64,000 nucleotides of DNA from Listeria welshimeri serovar 6b str. SLCC5334 (GCF_000060285.1 NC_008555.1:992001-1056000), one strand, 5' to 3'; positions 16,280 through 25,708 are shown, counted from the first letter of the stretch. Program-made: numbers and translations. Notes: generated by a model from the sequence alone, not told the origin.

Positions 16280-17997
16280 TGGCTAAAGAGTTGAAAGGTA
16301 TCGCAGCATCTGATGGGATTGCCATTGCGAAAGCTTATCTGCTCGTTGAACCTGATCTTTCCTATGAAAAAACAGAAGTTACGGATGTTGAAAGTGAAGT
16401 AAAACGTTTTGAAAGCGCGTTAGAAGTTTCTAGAACAGAACTTTCAACGATTCGTGAAAAAGCAGCTAAAGACTTAGGCGAAGATAAGGCACAAATTTTT
16501 GACGCGCATCTTCTAGTTTTAAATGATCCTGAATTAACTGGACCAATTGAAGAAAGCATCAAAAATGCTAAAACGAATGCAGAAACAGCTTTACAAGAAA
16601 CGACAGACATGTTTATTGGTATGTTTGAATCTATGGACAACGAATACATGCGTGAACGTGCAGCTGATATTAAGGATGTACGCAAACGTGTTCTTTCTCA
16701 CTTACTAGGTGTGACTATTCCAAATCCAGCTTTAATTGATGAGGAAGTAGTTGTTGTCGCAGCTGATTTAACGCCTTCTGATACCGCACAACTTAACCGT
16801 AAATTTGTTAAAGGTTTTGTGACGGATATTGGTGGTCGTACTTCGCATTCTGCTATTATGGCGCGTTCTCTTGAAATTCCAGCAGTAGTTGGAACTAAAG
16901 AAGTAACTGCTAGTGTAGCTAAGAACGATATGGTTATTATTGATGGTTTGGAAGGTAATGTTATCATCCATCCAACAGAAGAACAAATCGCTCACTATGA
17001 AAAAATTAAATCTGATTTTGCTTTACAACAAGCAGAATGGGAAAAACTTAAAAATGAAAAAACGGTTTCTAAAGATGGTGTTCACGTGGAGCTTGCAGCA
17101 AACATCGGAACTCCAAATGATTTAGAAGGTGTTATTTCTAATGGTGGGGAAGCAGTTGGACTTTATCGTACAGAATTCTTGTACATGGGTCGTGACAATT
17201 TCCCAACAGAAGAAGAGCAATTCGAAGCGTATAAAGCAGTAGTTTCCGGAATGGACGGAAAATCTGTGGTCGTTCGTACTTTAGATATCGGTGGCGATAA
17301 AACGTTACCATACCTTGAACTTCCTGAAGAAATGAACCCATTCTTAGGTTTCCGTGCAATTCGTCTTTGTTTTGCAAATGAAGAATTATTCCGTACACAA
17401 CTTCGCGCATTACTTCGCGCAAGTGTTTATGGTAACTTAAAAATTATGTTCCCGATGATTGCAACAGTCAATGAATTCCGCCAAGCGCGCGATATTTTAC
17501 TTGATGAAAAAGCAAAACTAAAAGCCGCTGGGACAGAAGTTTCTGATTCCATCGAACTTGGAATTATGATTGAGATTCCTGCTGCTGCAGTTCTTGCTGA
17601 TCAATTTGCTAAAGAAGTTGATTTCTTCTCTATCGGAACTAATGATTTAATTCAGTATACAATGGCTGCTGACCGTATGAACGAACGTGTTTCTTATCTT
17701 TACCAACCATACAATCCATCCATTCTACGTTTAGTAAAAATGGTGATTGATGCTTCTCATAAAGAAGGTAAATGGACTGGTATGTGCGGAGAAATGGCTG
17801 GAGATCAAACGGCTGTACCACTTCTTTTAGGCCTAGGCTTAGATGAATTTTCAATGAGTGCTTCAAGTATTCTTAAGTCTCGTTCGTTAATCAAACGTTT
17901 GGATCAATCTGAAATGGTGAAATTAGCGGAAGAAGCTTTAAATAAAGCTACAGCTGAAGAAGTTGTAGAATTAGTTGAAAAATATACTGCAGAGTAA
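16279..17997 (+). CDS. ptsI: Phosphoenolpyruvate-protein phosphotransferase (enzyme I)
   Basis: Enzyme I starts the phosphotransferase relay by taking phosphate from phosphoenolpyruvate and giving it to HPr. The phospho-histidine motif [19 protein letters not shown] lies near residue 187. The PEP-binding barrel carries [18 protein letters not shown] and [13 protein letters not shown], and ends with the CGEMAGD motif. The 572-residue length is normal. It overlaps ptsH by one base and is followed by a strong terminator. Confidence 0.98.
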   Translation: MAKELKGIAASDGIAIAKAYLLVEPDLSYEKTEVTDVESEVKRFESALEVSRTELSTIREKAAKDLGEDKAQIFDAHLLVLNDPELTGPIEESIKNAKTNAETALQETTDMFIGMFESMDNEYMRERAADIKDVRKRVLSHLLGVTIPNPALIDEEVVVVAADLTPSDTAQLNRKFVKGFVTDIGGRTSHSAIMARSLEIPAVVGTKEVTASVAKNDMVIIDGLEGNVIIHPTEEQIAHYEKIKSDFALQQAEWEKLKNEKTVSKDGVHVELAANIGTPNDLEGVISNGGEAVGLYRTEFLYMGRDNFPTEEEQFEAYKAVVSGMDGKSVVVRTLDIGGDKTLPYLELPEEMNPFLGFRAIRLCFANEELFRTQLRALLRASVYGNLKIMFPMIATVNEFRQARDILLDEKAKLKAAGTEVSDSIELGIMIEIPAAAVLADQFAKEVDFFSIGTNDLIQYTMAADRMNERVSYLYQPYNPSILRLVKMVIDASHKEGKWTGMCGEMAGDQTAVPLLLGLGLDEFSMSASSILKSRSLIKRLDQSEMVKLAEEALNKATAEEVVELVEKYTAE

Positions 17998-18008
17998 TTT
18001 CTGAGAGT

Positions 18009-18041
18009 GACCTAGACGAATTTATTCGTCTAGGTCTTTTT
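18009..18041 (+). terminator. Terminator of ptsHI
   Basis: The perfect 12-bp stem GACCTAGACGAA / TTCGTCTAGGTC is followed by a T run. Confidence 0.92.
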
Positions 18042-18044
18042 GTA

Positions 18045-18073
18045 TTGTGTAAATGAGGTAGCGCAAGTATAAT
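18045..18073 (+). promoter_or_regulatory. Promoter of the DUF218 gene
   Basis: TTGTGT and a consensus TATAAT are separated by 17 bp, 35 bp before the GTG start. Confidence 0.7.
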
Positions 18074-18107
18074 AAAAAGACAGTTAGCTTTAAAGGGGGC
18101 AACAAGA

Positions 18108-19142
18108 GTGGTTATCTATTTATTAGCAGCATTTTTTCTACTTCTTTTTATAGTTTTATCAATTATAGATAGACGTCGAATTAGCAATGGTATTGTTTTG
18201 ACAATCGCACTATTTTTTTCTTTATTATCCGTAGTTTATGTGACATTTGCAAAAGGGAACGAGCTTCTAGTTTCCATTATGGGAACGGTTTTGCTTTTGT
18301 TAATAATCCTCATTCCGTTTTTTGTTATTGGTATTGCTACGATGCTTATTGTCAATGGTAGGTTAATGTTAAAACGAGAAGGGCGCAAATTAGCAAATAT
18401 GTTGCCGTTATTTATTGGACTAGGCATTTTAGTACTTATTATTATGTGGTTTGGTAGTATTTTAAAAACAGGAAGTCCAATTCTTGGTCTTGCCATTGTT
18501 TTTGTTGTAGCTCTAGTAGGTTACTTTTCCTTCTTATTTTTATCTTTTCTTCTTTCAACATTTCTTTACCAATTTAATTTTCCGAGATATAATCAAGACT
18601 TTTTAATTGTGCTTGGAAGTGGCTTGATTGGCGGGGATAGAGTTCCACCACTACTTGCTAGTAGATTGAACCGGGCAATTAAATTCCATGAGAAACAGTA
18701 TCTTAAAAAAGGAAAGCGAGCGACTTTTATAGTTTCTGGTGGACAAGGTGCGAATGAAACAATATCAGAAGCAGAAGCAATGCGAGCTTATTTGATAGAA
18801 AAAGGGATAGATGAAAACTTTATAATTATGGAAGATAAGTCTGTAAATACGCTTCAAAATATGAAATTTTCCAAAGAAAAAATGGATGCAATCATGCCAA
18901 CTTATAATAGTTTATTTGCAACGAATAATTTCCATTTATTCCGAGCTGGTATTTATGCAAGAAAAGCTGGTTTGAAAAGCCAAGGTATTGGTGCGAAAAC
19001 GGCATTATATTATATGCCAAATGCGTTGATTAGAGAATTTATTGCGATAACAGTAATGTACAAAAAAGCACATATGATTTTACTTGGAATACTTGTTTTA
19101 TTCTTTGTATTTCTAGCGATTATGGGAGTTACATTTAGTTAG
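18108..19142 (+). CDS. Membrane-anchored DUF218 (YdcF/SanA-like) protein
   Basis: The protein has 344 residues. The N-terminal 160 residues form about five membrane segments. The rest is a DUF218 domain with the motifs LIVLGSGLIGG, SGGQGANETISEAEAMRAYL and EDKSVNTLQNMKFS, and a last membrane helix closes the protein. DUF218 proteins such as SanA affect envelope permeability, but their reaction is not established. The GTG start has GGGGGC upstream. It is followed after 13 bp by the dehydrogenase gene, with which it likely forms an operon. Confidence 0.78.
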   Translation: MVIYLLAAFFLLLFIVLSIIDRRRISNGIVLTIALFFSLLSVVYVTFAKGNELLVSIMGTVLLLLIILIPFFVIGIATMLIVNGRLMLKREGRKLANMLPLFIGLGILVLIIMWFGSILKTGSPILGLAIVFVVALVGYFSFLFLSFLLSTFLYQFNFPRYNQDFLIVLGSGLIGGDRVPPLLASRLNRAIKFHEKQYLKKGKRATFIVSGGQGANETISEAEAMRAYLIEKGIDENFIIMEDKSVNTLQNMKFSKEKMDAIMPTYNSLFATNNFHLFRAGIYARKAGLKSQGIGAKTALYYMPNALIREFIAITVMYKKAHMILLGILVLFFVFLAIMGVTFS

Positions 19143-19155
19143 GAGGTTTTTTAAA

Positions 19156-20016
19156 ATGAAAAAAATTGGGTTTGTTGGTACGGGAGTTATGGGTTCAAGT
19201 ATGGCGAGTCATTTACTTGAAGCTGGTTATGACGTATTTATTTATACTCGTACTAAATCAAAGGCAGAAGAGCTACTAACAAAAGGTGCAAAATGGATAG
19301 ATACTCCTCAAGCGCTTGCGAAAAAGGTTGATGTACTAATTTCCATGGTTGGTTATCCAAAAGACGTGGAGGAACTTTACTTAGGTCAAAATGGCTTTTT
19401 AGAGAATCTTTCTGCTGGTGCTGTGGCGATTGATATGACAACTTCTTCTCCTGTATTAGCTAAAAAAATTGCCGAAGCTTTTCGTGAAAAGGGGATAGGT
19501 GCTTTAGATGCTCCCGTTTCAGGTGGCGATATTGGAGCGAAAAATGGGACGTTAGCAATTATGGTTGGTGGAGCAGAAGACGTATTTTTGAAAGTGAAAC
19601 CGATTTTTGAAATTCTTGGCAGTAGTGTCATTTTGCAAGGCGATGCAGGTGCCGGACAACATACGAAAATGGTCAATCAAATTGCAATTGCATCTAATAT
19701 GATTGGTGTAACAGAAGCGATAATTTATACTGAGGCGGCTGGGCTTAATCCTGCGCGCGTATTAGAATCGATTTCAGGTGGAGCAGCTGGTAGTTGGTCT
19801 CTCTCAAACTTGATTCCCCGTGTGCTTCAAGATGATTTTTCTCCTGGGTTCTTTATTAAACATTTTATTAAAGATATGGGAATCGCTCTTTCGGAAGCGA
19901 AACAAATGGGGCTTGAACTTCCAGGACTATCCTTAGCAGAAAAAATGTATCAAACTTTAGCTGACCAAGGATTAAGTGAGGAAGGAACACAAGCTTTAAT
20001 TAAATATTATCGCTAA
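19156..20016 (+). CDS. NAD(P)-dependent beta-hydroxyacid dehydrogenase (HIBADH family)
   Basis: This 286-residue member of the 3-hydroxyisobutyrate / 2-hydroxy-3-oxopropionate dehydrogenase family has the NAD(P) motif GFVGTGVMGSSMASHL, the substrate motif DAPVSGGDIGAKNGTLA, and the catalytic lysine in GAGQHTKMVNQ. All core motifs are intact, so an active enzyme is expected. The exact substrate is not known; related Gram-positive enzymes act on 3-hydroxypropionate or succinic semialdehyde. The start is unambiguous (AGGAGG). Confidence 0.87.
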   Translation: MKKIGFVGTGVMGSSMASHLLEAGYDVFIYTRTKSKAEELLTKGAKWIDTPQALAKKVDVLISMVGYPKDVEELYLGQNGFLENLSAGAVAIDMTTSSPVLAKKIAEAFREKGIGALDAPVSGGDIGAKNGTLAIMVGGAEDVFLKVKPIFEILGSSVILQGDAGAGQHTKMVNQIAIASNMIGVTEAIIYTEAAGLNPARVLESISGGAAGSWSLSNLIPRVLQDDFSPGFFIKHFIKDMGIALSEAKQMGLELPGLSLAEKMYQTLADQGLSEEGTQALIKYYR

Positions 20017-20020
20017 AAGT

Positions 20021-20054
20021 AAAACAACCACTACAAAAAATAGTGGTTGTTTGT
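20021..20054. terminator. Bidirectional terminator between the dehydrogenase gene and patA
   Basis: The stem AACAACCACTA / TAGTGGTTGTT is followed by T-rich sequence on both strands. It fills the gap between the two stop codons. Confidence 0.85.
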
Positions 20055-21200
20055 TTATTTTGCTAAAAAAGTAGCCATACGTTCAAGTGCTTCCGCAAGA
20101 TTATTAATAGATGTCGCGTAAGAAAGTCGGAAATAACGATCCCCTTTTTCTGAAAAAGCATTGCCTGGTACAACAGCTACTTTGGCTTCTTCCGCAAGTC
20201 TTACTGCCCAATCAAAAGAGTTTTCGGTTATTTCGTCGGGAAGTTTTACAAAGAAATAAAAAGCACCATCAGGAGGAATAACAGTAAAACCCATTTTTTC
20301 TAAACGTTCTTGAGTGAAATTTGCGCGTGTTTTGTATTCCGTTCGCATCTGGAAAGCATCATCTTTTCCATTAGTAATGGCTTCTAAGGCGGCTTTTTGC
20401 GAAATAGAGCTAGCGCAAGTAACTGAATATTGATGGATTTTCAGCATTTCTTTTGTAAGGTTTTCTGGGGCAAGTAAAAAGCCAATTCGCCAACCAATCA
20501 TTGCATGAGATTTAGATAAACCGTTTATCACAATTGTTTGATCTCTAAGCATTGGAGCAATACTTACATGCTCTTGATGATAAGTTAATTCGCTATAAAT
20601 TTCATCCGCAATAACAAAGATACCTGTTTCTTTTAAAACTGTGGCTAAAGCTAAAAGTTCTTCTTTGGTGAGCGATACGCCTGTTGGATTAGATGGATAT
20701 GGAATAATAAGTGCTTTTGTTTTTGGTGTAATATGTGCGCGTAATTGTTCTGGAGTTAATATAAAGTTTGTTTCTGTCGTATCTATTTTTATCGGGCGTG
20801 CTTTATTTAGAGTTATAAGCGGTTCATAACCTGGATAAATTGGGTCAGGTAGAATAACTTCATCATCTGGCTCTAAGATGGTTTGGAGTGCAACCGAAAT
20901 AGCTTCTGTAGCACCTACTGTGACGATGATTTCATTGTCCTTATAACTAAGGTCGTATTTTTCTTTAAAGTACGTAGAAGCTGCTGCTAGTAGTTCTGGC
21001 ATGCCTGCGTTTGGTGTGTAATTAGTAAAATTTTCTTGAATAGCGGAAATACCAGCTTGCTTTATATGTTCTGGTGTAGGAAAATCAGGTTCACCAAGCG
21101 TCAGGCGAATCATATCTGGAATACCAGTAACTCTATTGTTAAACGTTCGGATTCCACTTACTTCAATATCATGTAATTCTGGTCGAATAGATTTTGTCAT
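20055..21200 (-). CDS. patA: PLP-dependent aminotransferase, probable N-acetyl-LL-diaminopimelate aminotransferase
   Basis: This 381-residue fold-type I aminotransferase has the PLP lysine in NGLSKSHAMIGWRIG and the phosphate-binding arginine in the same stretch. NPTG and the DEIYSEL region are also present. B. subtilis PatA performs the transamination step of the acetylase route to diaminopimelate. DapH and DapL, the flanking steps, are encoded 3 kb away, which supports the call. ATG 21200 is used; a GTG nine bases upstream overlaps the ribosome binding site. Action on aromatic amino acids is an alternative. Confidence 0.82.
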   Translation of the reverse strand: MTKSIRPELHDIEVSGIRTFNNRVTGIPDMIRLTLGEPDFPTPEHIKQAGISAIQENFTNYTPNAGMPELLAAASTYFKEKYDLSYKDNEIIVTVGATEAISVALQTILEPDDEVILPDPIYPGYEPLITLNKARPIKIDTTETNFILTPEQLRAHITPKTKALIIPYPSNPTGVSLTKEELLALATVLKETGIFVIADEIYSELTYHQEHVSIAPMLRDQTIVINGLSKSHAMIGWRIGFLLAPENLTKEMLKIHQYSVTCASSISQKAALEAITNGKDDAFQMRTEYKTRANFTQERLEKMGFTVIPPDGAFYFFVKLPDEITENSFDWAVRLAEEAKVAVVPGNAFSEKGDRYFRLSYATSINNLAEALERMATFLAK

Positions 21201-21226
21201 TTTGGTCACCTTTCTTTATAAGAAAA

Positions 21227-21247
21227 TCCCGTTAAAATCAGGCGGGA
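21227..21247 (-). promoter_or_regulatory. Small terminator-like hairpin in the patA leader
   Basis: On the minus strand TCCCG and CGGGA form a 5-bp stem with an 11-base loop, followed by TTTTCTT, between the patA promoter and its ATG. It could act as a weak attenuator, but the stem is short. Confidence 0.35.
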
Positions 21248-21269
21248 GTAAGCTTCATAATTTCATTCC

Positions 21270-21297
21270 ATTATAGCTTAAAAAACAAAAAAAGCAA
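21270..21297 (-). promoter_or_regulatory. Promoter of patA
   Basis: On the minus strand TTGCTT (21297-21292) and TATAAT (21275-21270) are separated by 16 bp. This gives a leader of about 60 bases. Confidence 0.65.
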
Positions 21298-21324
21298 AAT
21301 ATCTGAAAATATTAGTAAAAAGCC

Positions 21325-21351
21325 TTGCACTTTTAATTAGAATGCTATAAG
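21325..21351 (+). promoter_or_regulatory. Promoter of the Fur-boxed small gene
   Basis: TTGCAC and TATAAG are 15 bp apart, with TGC before the -10 (extended -10). The Fur box starts nine bases downstream, at the expected start site. Confidence 0.55.
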
Positions 21352-21359
21352 ATGGTTTT

Positions 21360-21378
21360 AATAATGATAATCATTTTC
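21360..21378. promoter_or_regulatory. Fur box
   Basis: AATAATGATAATCATTTTC matches the classic 19-bp Fur consensus GATAATGATAATCATTATC at 17 positions. It lies between the promoter and the ATG at 21420, so iron-loaded Fur should repress this gene. Confidence 0.85.
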
Positions 21379-21419
21379 AGTTAGAGATGATTGGGTGAAT
21401 GTGGAAGGGGCCACCGGAT

Positions 21420-21641
21420 ATGACTAAACCAGGTAAATACGAAGCTCTCTTTTTTCCAACAAAAGATGGCTTACTAAAAATACATGCTTATGGCTTCAAT
21501 CCTTGTGGTTCATGGGGGGAAGTATTCGCAACAATTGGTGATCAAACCATTTGTGTCAAAGGATTTAATCGTCACAAAACGATAATTCGCGCCACAAAAA
21601 TGATTATTAGCTCCACTGCAAATCGAAAAAATGAATTTTAA
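21420..21641 (+). CDS. Small Fur-controlled protein of unknown function
   Basis: The 73-residue product has no signal peptide or membrane helix. It is basic, has two cysteines (CGSW and TICV) and an ATTTCV-like beta-rich character. ATG 21420 has GGAAGGGG nine bases upstream; an in-frame ATG at 21399 lacks a ribosome binding site. The strong Fur box before it suggests expression under iron limitation. I do not recognise the family. Possible roles are iron-sparing regulation or a partner of an iron-dependent enzyme, both speculative. Confidence 0.7.
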   Translation: MTKPGKYEALFFPTKDGLLKIHAYGFNPCGSWGEVFATIGDQTICVKGFNRHKTIIRATKMIISSTANRKNEF

Positions 21642-21644
21642 TTA

Positions 21645-21689
21645 TAAAAGACTATAAAAATGTGTAAAAACTTTTTTATAGTCTTTTTT
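21645..21689 (+). terminator. Terminator of the Fur-boxed gene
   Basis: The 15-bp stem AAAAGACTATAAAAA / TTTTTATAGTCTTTT is followed by T residues, directly after the stop codon. Confidence 0.85.
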
Positions 21690-21950
21690 TGGTACTAAAT
21701 ATGCTTAAAATAGAACAAAACATGTCATTTTAGCTAATTTAAAATAATTTCTTTTTCTGAATATTTCCAGAACCCTTGCGTTATACGTGCGGTTTGCGAT
21801 AAAATTTGGTAGTATAGTGAAAGAAATAAGATATGGCGAAAAAACCAGATATGAGGAAATATGTAAAAAAGCATTGCCACGCGCGTAGAACAACTGCAAG
21901 GTATGCCAATTTTTGCACGTCAGATGGTGGATTTGAGAGGAGAGTGTAAG
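21690..21950. other. Gap before the ykuJ-like gene
   Basis: Together with the preceding terminator, this makes about 310 bases without a gene between the Fur-boxed gene and the ykuJ-like gene. It holds TTTGCGATAAAATTTGG and TAGTATAGTG around 21793-21820, which resemble poorly spaced promoter elements. I see no further gene or conserved RNA. Confidence 0.4.
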
Positions 21951-22184
21951 ATGTCTCAGTTATTGGGAATTATTCAACGTTTACATGCAATGCAAGAAGA
22001 TGAGTCTGCTGAAACACAAGCAAGACGTTTTGAAAAAAATGGTACGCCCGTGTGCGAAGTGAAGTTTTTCCAAGCTTCTAACTCATTTGAAGTTGAAATT
22101 TATGGCGACAATAGTAAATATCAATTTGACGATATTGATATGACTGCTATCGAAATTTTTGAAACGCTACAAGAAAACGAATAA
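21951..22184 (+). CDS. YkuJ-like small conserved protein
   Basis: This 77-residue soluble protein matches the YkuJ family of Firmicutes. Conserved stretches include RRFEKNGTPVCEVKFF and YGDNSKYQFDDIDMTAIEIFE. The function is unknown. AGAGGAGAG precedes ATG 21951, whereas an upstream in-frame ATG at 21903 has no ribosome binding site. In B. subtilis the homologue also lies in the stretch that contains ykuL, ccpC, dapH and dapL, so the gene order is conserved. Confidence 0.82.
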   Translation: MSQLLGIIQRLHAMQEDESAETQARRFEKNGTPVCEVKFFQASNSFEVEIYGDNSKYQFDDIDMTAIEIFETLQENE

Positions 22185-22218
22185 CACGGTAAAAATCGGT
22201 TAAACCGTTTATTTACTT

Positions 22219-22251
22219 AGAAGCTGTGGATATTTATTCACAGCTTTTTTT
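22219..22251 (+). terminator. Terminator of the ykuJ-like gene
   Basis: The stem AAGCTGTG / CACAGCTT is followed by a T run. Confidence 0.85.
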
Positions 22252-22400
22252 ATATAAAAATATCATTTTCAAGCACTAAATGTAAGAAATTAGACCAAGT
22301 AGTATGGTAGAATAGAAGATGGAAAAGTTTCGCTTTATTTTTTGAAAAGTGGAAAGAAACTTCACAGAGCTTGAAAATATTAGGAAGAGGAAGATTCTAA

Positions 22401-22853
22401 ATGATCTCTAATAGATTTGGACAATTTATTGATAATGAACTGGCTGATTCGATGATTTCTGCTGAAAAAGTAGCTCATGTACAGCTTGGTAATAATTTAG
22501 AACATGCATTACTTGTATTAACGAAATGTGGTTATTCTGTCATTCCTGTACTTGACTTTGAATTTAAACTCCATGGATTAATTAGTGCAGCGATGATTAC
22601 AGATGCAATACTTGGACTCGAACGTATTGAATTTGAACGACTGGAAGATTTAAAAGTGGAAGATGTTATGCAAACAGATTTCCCGGTGATTAAAGATTTT
22701 AATAATAATGAGCGAATTGTACGCTTACTTGTTGATCATCCTTTTGTTTGTGTTGTCGATGCAGATCACCATTTTGAAGGAATTGTGACACGACGGGTTG
22801 TTTTAAAACAAGTCAATCGTTATATTCACTTACAAGTGGAGGAAAATAGATGA
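22401..22853 (+). CDS. cbpB: CBS-domain c-di-AMP binding protein CbpB (DarB/YkuL)
   Basis: This 150-residue protein consists of two CBS motifs (about residues 15-70 and 85-145). It corresponds to Listeria CbpB / Bacillus DarB, which in its c-di-AMP-free form activates the (p)ppGpp synthase RelA. It thus links second-messenger level, potassium and the stringent response. A weak extended -10 (TGGTAGAAT, 22305-22313) lies upstream. The stop overlaps the ccpC start in ATGA, so the two are translationally coupled. Confidence 0.9.
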   Translation: MISNRFGQFIDNELADSMISAEKVAHVQLGNNLEHALLVLTKCGYSVIPVLDFEFKLHGLISAAMITDAILGLERIEFERLEDLKVEDVMQTDFPVIKDFNNNERIVRLLVDHPFVCVVDADHHFEGIVTRRVVLKQVNRYIHLQVEENR

Positions 22854-23728
22854 TTGTAACGGAATATGAACTTCTTGTTTGTTTGGCGGAAGAACTAAAT
22901 ATGCGGAAAAGCGCAGAGAAACTGTTTTTAAGTCAGCCTGCTTTATCACAGCGTTTGCAAACGATTGAAAGTAGATGGAATACCAAGATATTCATTCGTA
23001 CGCAAAAAGGATTGCTTCTTACACCAGAAGGAGAAGCCATTGTCCGTCACGCGTCTAGTGTCATTGAACGCGAACATACAATTCAAGAAAAACTCGAAGC
23101 AATGGAAGGCGTCGTTCGGGGAACACTACGAATTGCGTGTGCTAGTGTAGTTGCGCAAATGTGGTTACCGCGCGTATTAAAAGCATTTGCAAGTGCCTAC
23201 CCTAATGTGCAAATTTCCCTTGTAACAGGCTGGAGCAGTGAAGTAACACAACAATTAGCAGCCGGAAATGTTCATATTGGTATTGTACGTGGGAATTCAT
23301 CATGGAAAAGTGTCCAAAAACCGTTATTTAACGATAAACTTGTTTTGGTTGATACGGAAATTACAAAGATTGAGGAAGTTTTCCAAACAAATCGTCCTTT
23401 TATCCAATTTCGTAGTGATTCGAATTACTATCAAGTGATTCAAGATTACTGGCAAAGAAATTTCGGAAAAATGCCGCGTCAAGCCATGTTAATGGATCAA
23501 ATGGAAACGTCCAGACAAATGGCACTAAATGGCATTGGATTTGCGATATTACCAGAAGTGACGATGTTAGGTTACACAGATAAAATCAATAAAATACCAC
23601 TAACAGAAAAAGATGGCTCCATTCTTAGTAGAGAAACGAATTTGCTGACTTATGAGCAATCGCTTGGTTTACCTCAAGTGAAGGCGTTTTTAGAAATAAC
23701 AGATAAATTCCTTGAACAAGTTAAATAG
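22850..23728 (+). CDS. ccpC: LysR-type regulator CcpC
   Basis: This 292-residue LysR regulator has the N-terminal helix-turn-helix around NMRKSAEKLFLSQPALSQRL and a periplasmic-binding-like effector domain. CcpC senses citrate and represses citrate synthase and aconitase genes in Bacillus and Listeria. Its identification here rests on the conserved order ykuL-ccpC-dapH-dapL. Translation starts inside the cbpB stop codon. It is probably cotranscribed with dapH, 47 bp downstream. Confidence 0.88.
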   Translation: MIVTEYELLVCLAEELNMRKSAEKLFLSQPALSQRLQTIESRWNTKIFIRTQKGLLLTPEGEAIVRHASSVIEREHTIQEKLEAMEGVVRGTLRIACASVVAQMWLPRVLKAFASAYPNVQISLVTGWSSEVTQQLAAGNVHIGIVRGNSSWKSVQKPLFNDKLVLVDTEITKIEEVFQTNRPFIQFRSDSNYYQVIQDYWQRNFGKMPRQAMLMDQMETSRQMALNGIGFAILPEVTMLGYTDKINKIPLTEKDGSILSRETNLLTYEQSLGLPQVKAFLEITDKFLEQVK

Positions 23729-23775
23729 CTATGGCAAAATAGAAAACAGAACGTATCGGAAGGGGACTAAAATTC

Positions 23776-24486
23776 ATGGAACAAATGGATGCACACCAAA
23801 TTATTTCTTTTATTCAAAATAGCAAAAAAGCAACACCTGTAAAAGTTTACCTAAAAGGGGACTTAGAAAAAATTGATTTTCCAAGTGATGTAAAAACATT
23901 CATTACAGGAAACGCGGGAACTATTTTTGGAGAATGGGCTGTAGTTGAGCCATTATTAGAAGCAAATAAAGCGAATATTGAAGATTACGTAATCGAAAAT
24001 GATCGTCGTAACTCGGCTATTCCTTTGTTAGATATGAAAAACATTAACGCACGCATCGAGCCTGGTGCAGTTATTCGCGACCAAGTAACTATCGGTGACA
24101 ATGCTGTAATTATGATGGGTGCAAGTATCAATATCGGTTCAGTAATCGGTGATGGAACAATGATTGATATGAATGTTGTTCTTGGTGGCCGTGCAACTGT
24201 AGGTAAAAACTGCCATATTGGTGCAGGTTCTGTCCTTGCTGGCGTAGTTGAACCGCCATCCGCACAACCAGTTATTGTAGAAGATAATGTGGTTGTAGGT
24301 GCGAATGTCGTTGTTCTAGAAGGTGTACGTATTGGAGAGGGCGCGGTTGTTGCAGCTGGAGCTATCGTTACAAAAGATGTAGCCCCTGGAACTGTTGTAG
24401 CTGGAATCCCAGCTCGTGAACTAAAAAAATTAGATGCAAAAACAGCTTCTAAAACAGAAATTATGCAAGAACTTCGTCAACTTTAA
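23776..24486 (+). CDS. dapH: Tetrahydrodipicolinate N-acetyltransferase DapH
   Basis: DapH acetylates L-2,3,4,5-tetrahydrodipicolinate in the acetylase branch of lysine and meso-diaminopimelate synthesis. After an N-terminal 90-residue domain, hexapeptide repeats form the left-handed beta helix ([19 protein letters not shown] and following). The 236-residue length is standard. AAGGGGA precedes the ATG. PatA and DapL provide the next two steps. Confidence 0.95.
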   Translation: MEQMDAHQIISFIQNSKKATPVKVYLKGDLEKIDFPSDVKTFITGNAGTIFGEWAVVEPLLEANKANIEDYVIENDRRNSAIPLLDMKNINARIEPGAVIRDQVTIGDNAVIMMGASINIGSVIGDGTMIDMNVVLGGRATVGKNCHIGAGSVLAGVVEPPSAQPVIVEDNVVVGANVVVLEGVRIGEGAVVAAGAIVTKDVAPGTVVAGIPARELKKLDAKTASKTEIMQELRQL

Positions 24487-24492
24487 AACCTA

Positions 24493-24532
24493 AGGGAACT
24501 GTTTCGTCTTTTGGCGGAACAGTCCTTTTTAA
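24493..24532 (+). terminator. Hairpin with T run between dapH and dapL
   Basis: GGAACTGTTTCG pairs with CGGAACAGTCC (one bulge) and is followed by five T. It lies directly before the dapL ribosome binding site, so it may only partly terminate and lower dapL relative to dapH. Confidence 0.55.
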
Positions 24533-24547
24533 AAGGAGAGAATTGTC

Positions 24548-25663
24548 ATGCTAAATGAATTTATAGCCATTCGTCGTGATTTACATCAAATTCCTGAAAC
24601 AGGCTACAAAGAACTAAAAACACAAGCTTATTTACTAGCGTATATTAGTAAGTTACCAAACAAGCATTTAGAAGTGAAAAAATGGCGTACGGGAATTTTA
24701 GTCTTAGTAAAAGGGACAAAGCCTGAAAAAACCATTGGTTATCGCACAGATATTGATGCGCTGCCAATCACGGAAGAAACAGGACTACCATTTGAATCGA
24801 ACCATGTTGGTAATATGCATGCTTGTGGTCATGATTTACATATGAGTATTGCGCTTGGTGTTTTGACTCATTTTGCAAGTAAACCGGCAAAAGATAATTT
24901 GCTTTTCGTTTTCCAACCTGCAGAAGAAGGACCGGGCGGCGCAAAACCAATCATGGAAAGTGAGGAATTTGCAGCTTGGCGACCTGATACTATTTATGGT
25001 CTTCATATCGCACCAGAATACAAGGTCGGAGAAATCGCTATCAAGCCAGGTTTGTTATTCGCTAATACTTCAGAATTATTTATTTCATTCAAAGGAAAAG
25101 GTGGGCATGCCGCATATCCACATTTAGCGAATGATATGGTTGTTGCAGCAAGCGCCTTTGTTGGACAAATGCAAACCATCATTAGTCGTAATATTGATCC
25201 AATGGATAGCGCGGTTATAACGATTGGACGCATTCACGGCGGAGAAATTCAAAATGTTATTGCAGAAACTGCTTTTCTCGACGGAACGATTCGGACCCTT
25301 TCACCAGAAACAATGGAAATCGTTTGGACTCGTTTGAAACAATTAGCTAAAGGGTGGGAAGAAGCTTATCAATGTGAAGTGGAATTTCATCCTGGATCAG
25401 ATTATTACCAAGTAGATAATGAGCCATTAGAAACAGAAGAATTTATCCGATTTTTAAAAGAACACTATCCTGAAAGTTATGTACCAGCTCGTTCAGCGAT
25501 GACTGGTGAAGATTTTGGCTACTTTTTATCGGAAATTAAGGGTTTTATGTTTTGGCTTGGGGTGGACTCGGAATACAGTTTACATCACGCAAAATTAAAT
25601 CCAAAAGAAGAAGCAATCCCATTTGCAATTGATGTTTTAATAAACTTTTTAGAAAGTAAATAA
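24548..25663 (+). CDS. dapL: N-acetyldiaminopimelate deacetylase
   Basis: This 371-residue M20 family metallopeptidase has the ligand motifs [12 protein letters not shown] and QPAEEGPGG plus GLHIAPE, so a two-metal active site is intact. Deacylases of this type are often named hippurate or amino acid amidohydrolases. Position directly after dapH identifies it as the enzyme releasing LL-diaminopimelate from its N-acetyl form. The ATG follows AAAGGAG. Confidence 0.92.
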   Translation: MLNEFIAIRRDLHQIPETGYKELKTQAYLLAYISKLPNKHLEVKKWRTGILVLVKGTKPEKTIGYRTDIDALPITEETGLPFESNHVGNMHACGHDLHMSIALGVLTHFASKPAKDNLLFVFQPAEEGPGGAKPIMESEEFAAWRPDTIYGLHIAPEYKVGEIAIKPGLLFANTSELFISFKGKGGHAAYPHLANDMVVAASAFVGQMQTIISRNIDPMDSAVITIGRIHGGEIQNVIAETAFLDGTIRTLSPETMEIVWTRLKQLAKGWEEAYQCEVEFHPGSDYYQVDNEPLETEEFIRFLKEHYPESYVPARSAMTGEDFGYFLSEIKGFMFWLGVDSEYSLHHAKLNPKEEAIPFAIDVLINFLESK

Positions 25664-25708
25664 AAAGACGTAAATTCGTTCTCAAAATGAGCGAATTTAC
25701 GTCTTTTT
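25662..25708. terminator. Bidirectional terminator between dapL and mscS
   Basis: A perfect 17-bp stem (AAAAAGACGTAAATTCG and its complement) with a 13-base loop overlaps the end of the converging mscS gene. Confidence 0.92.
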
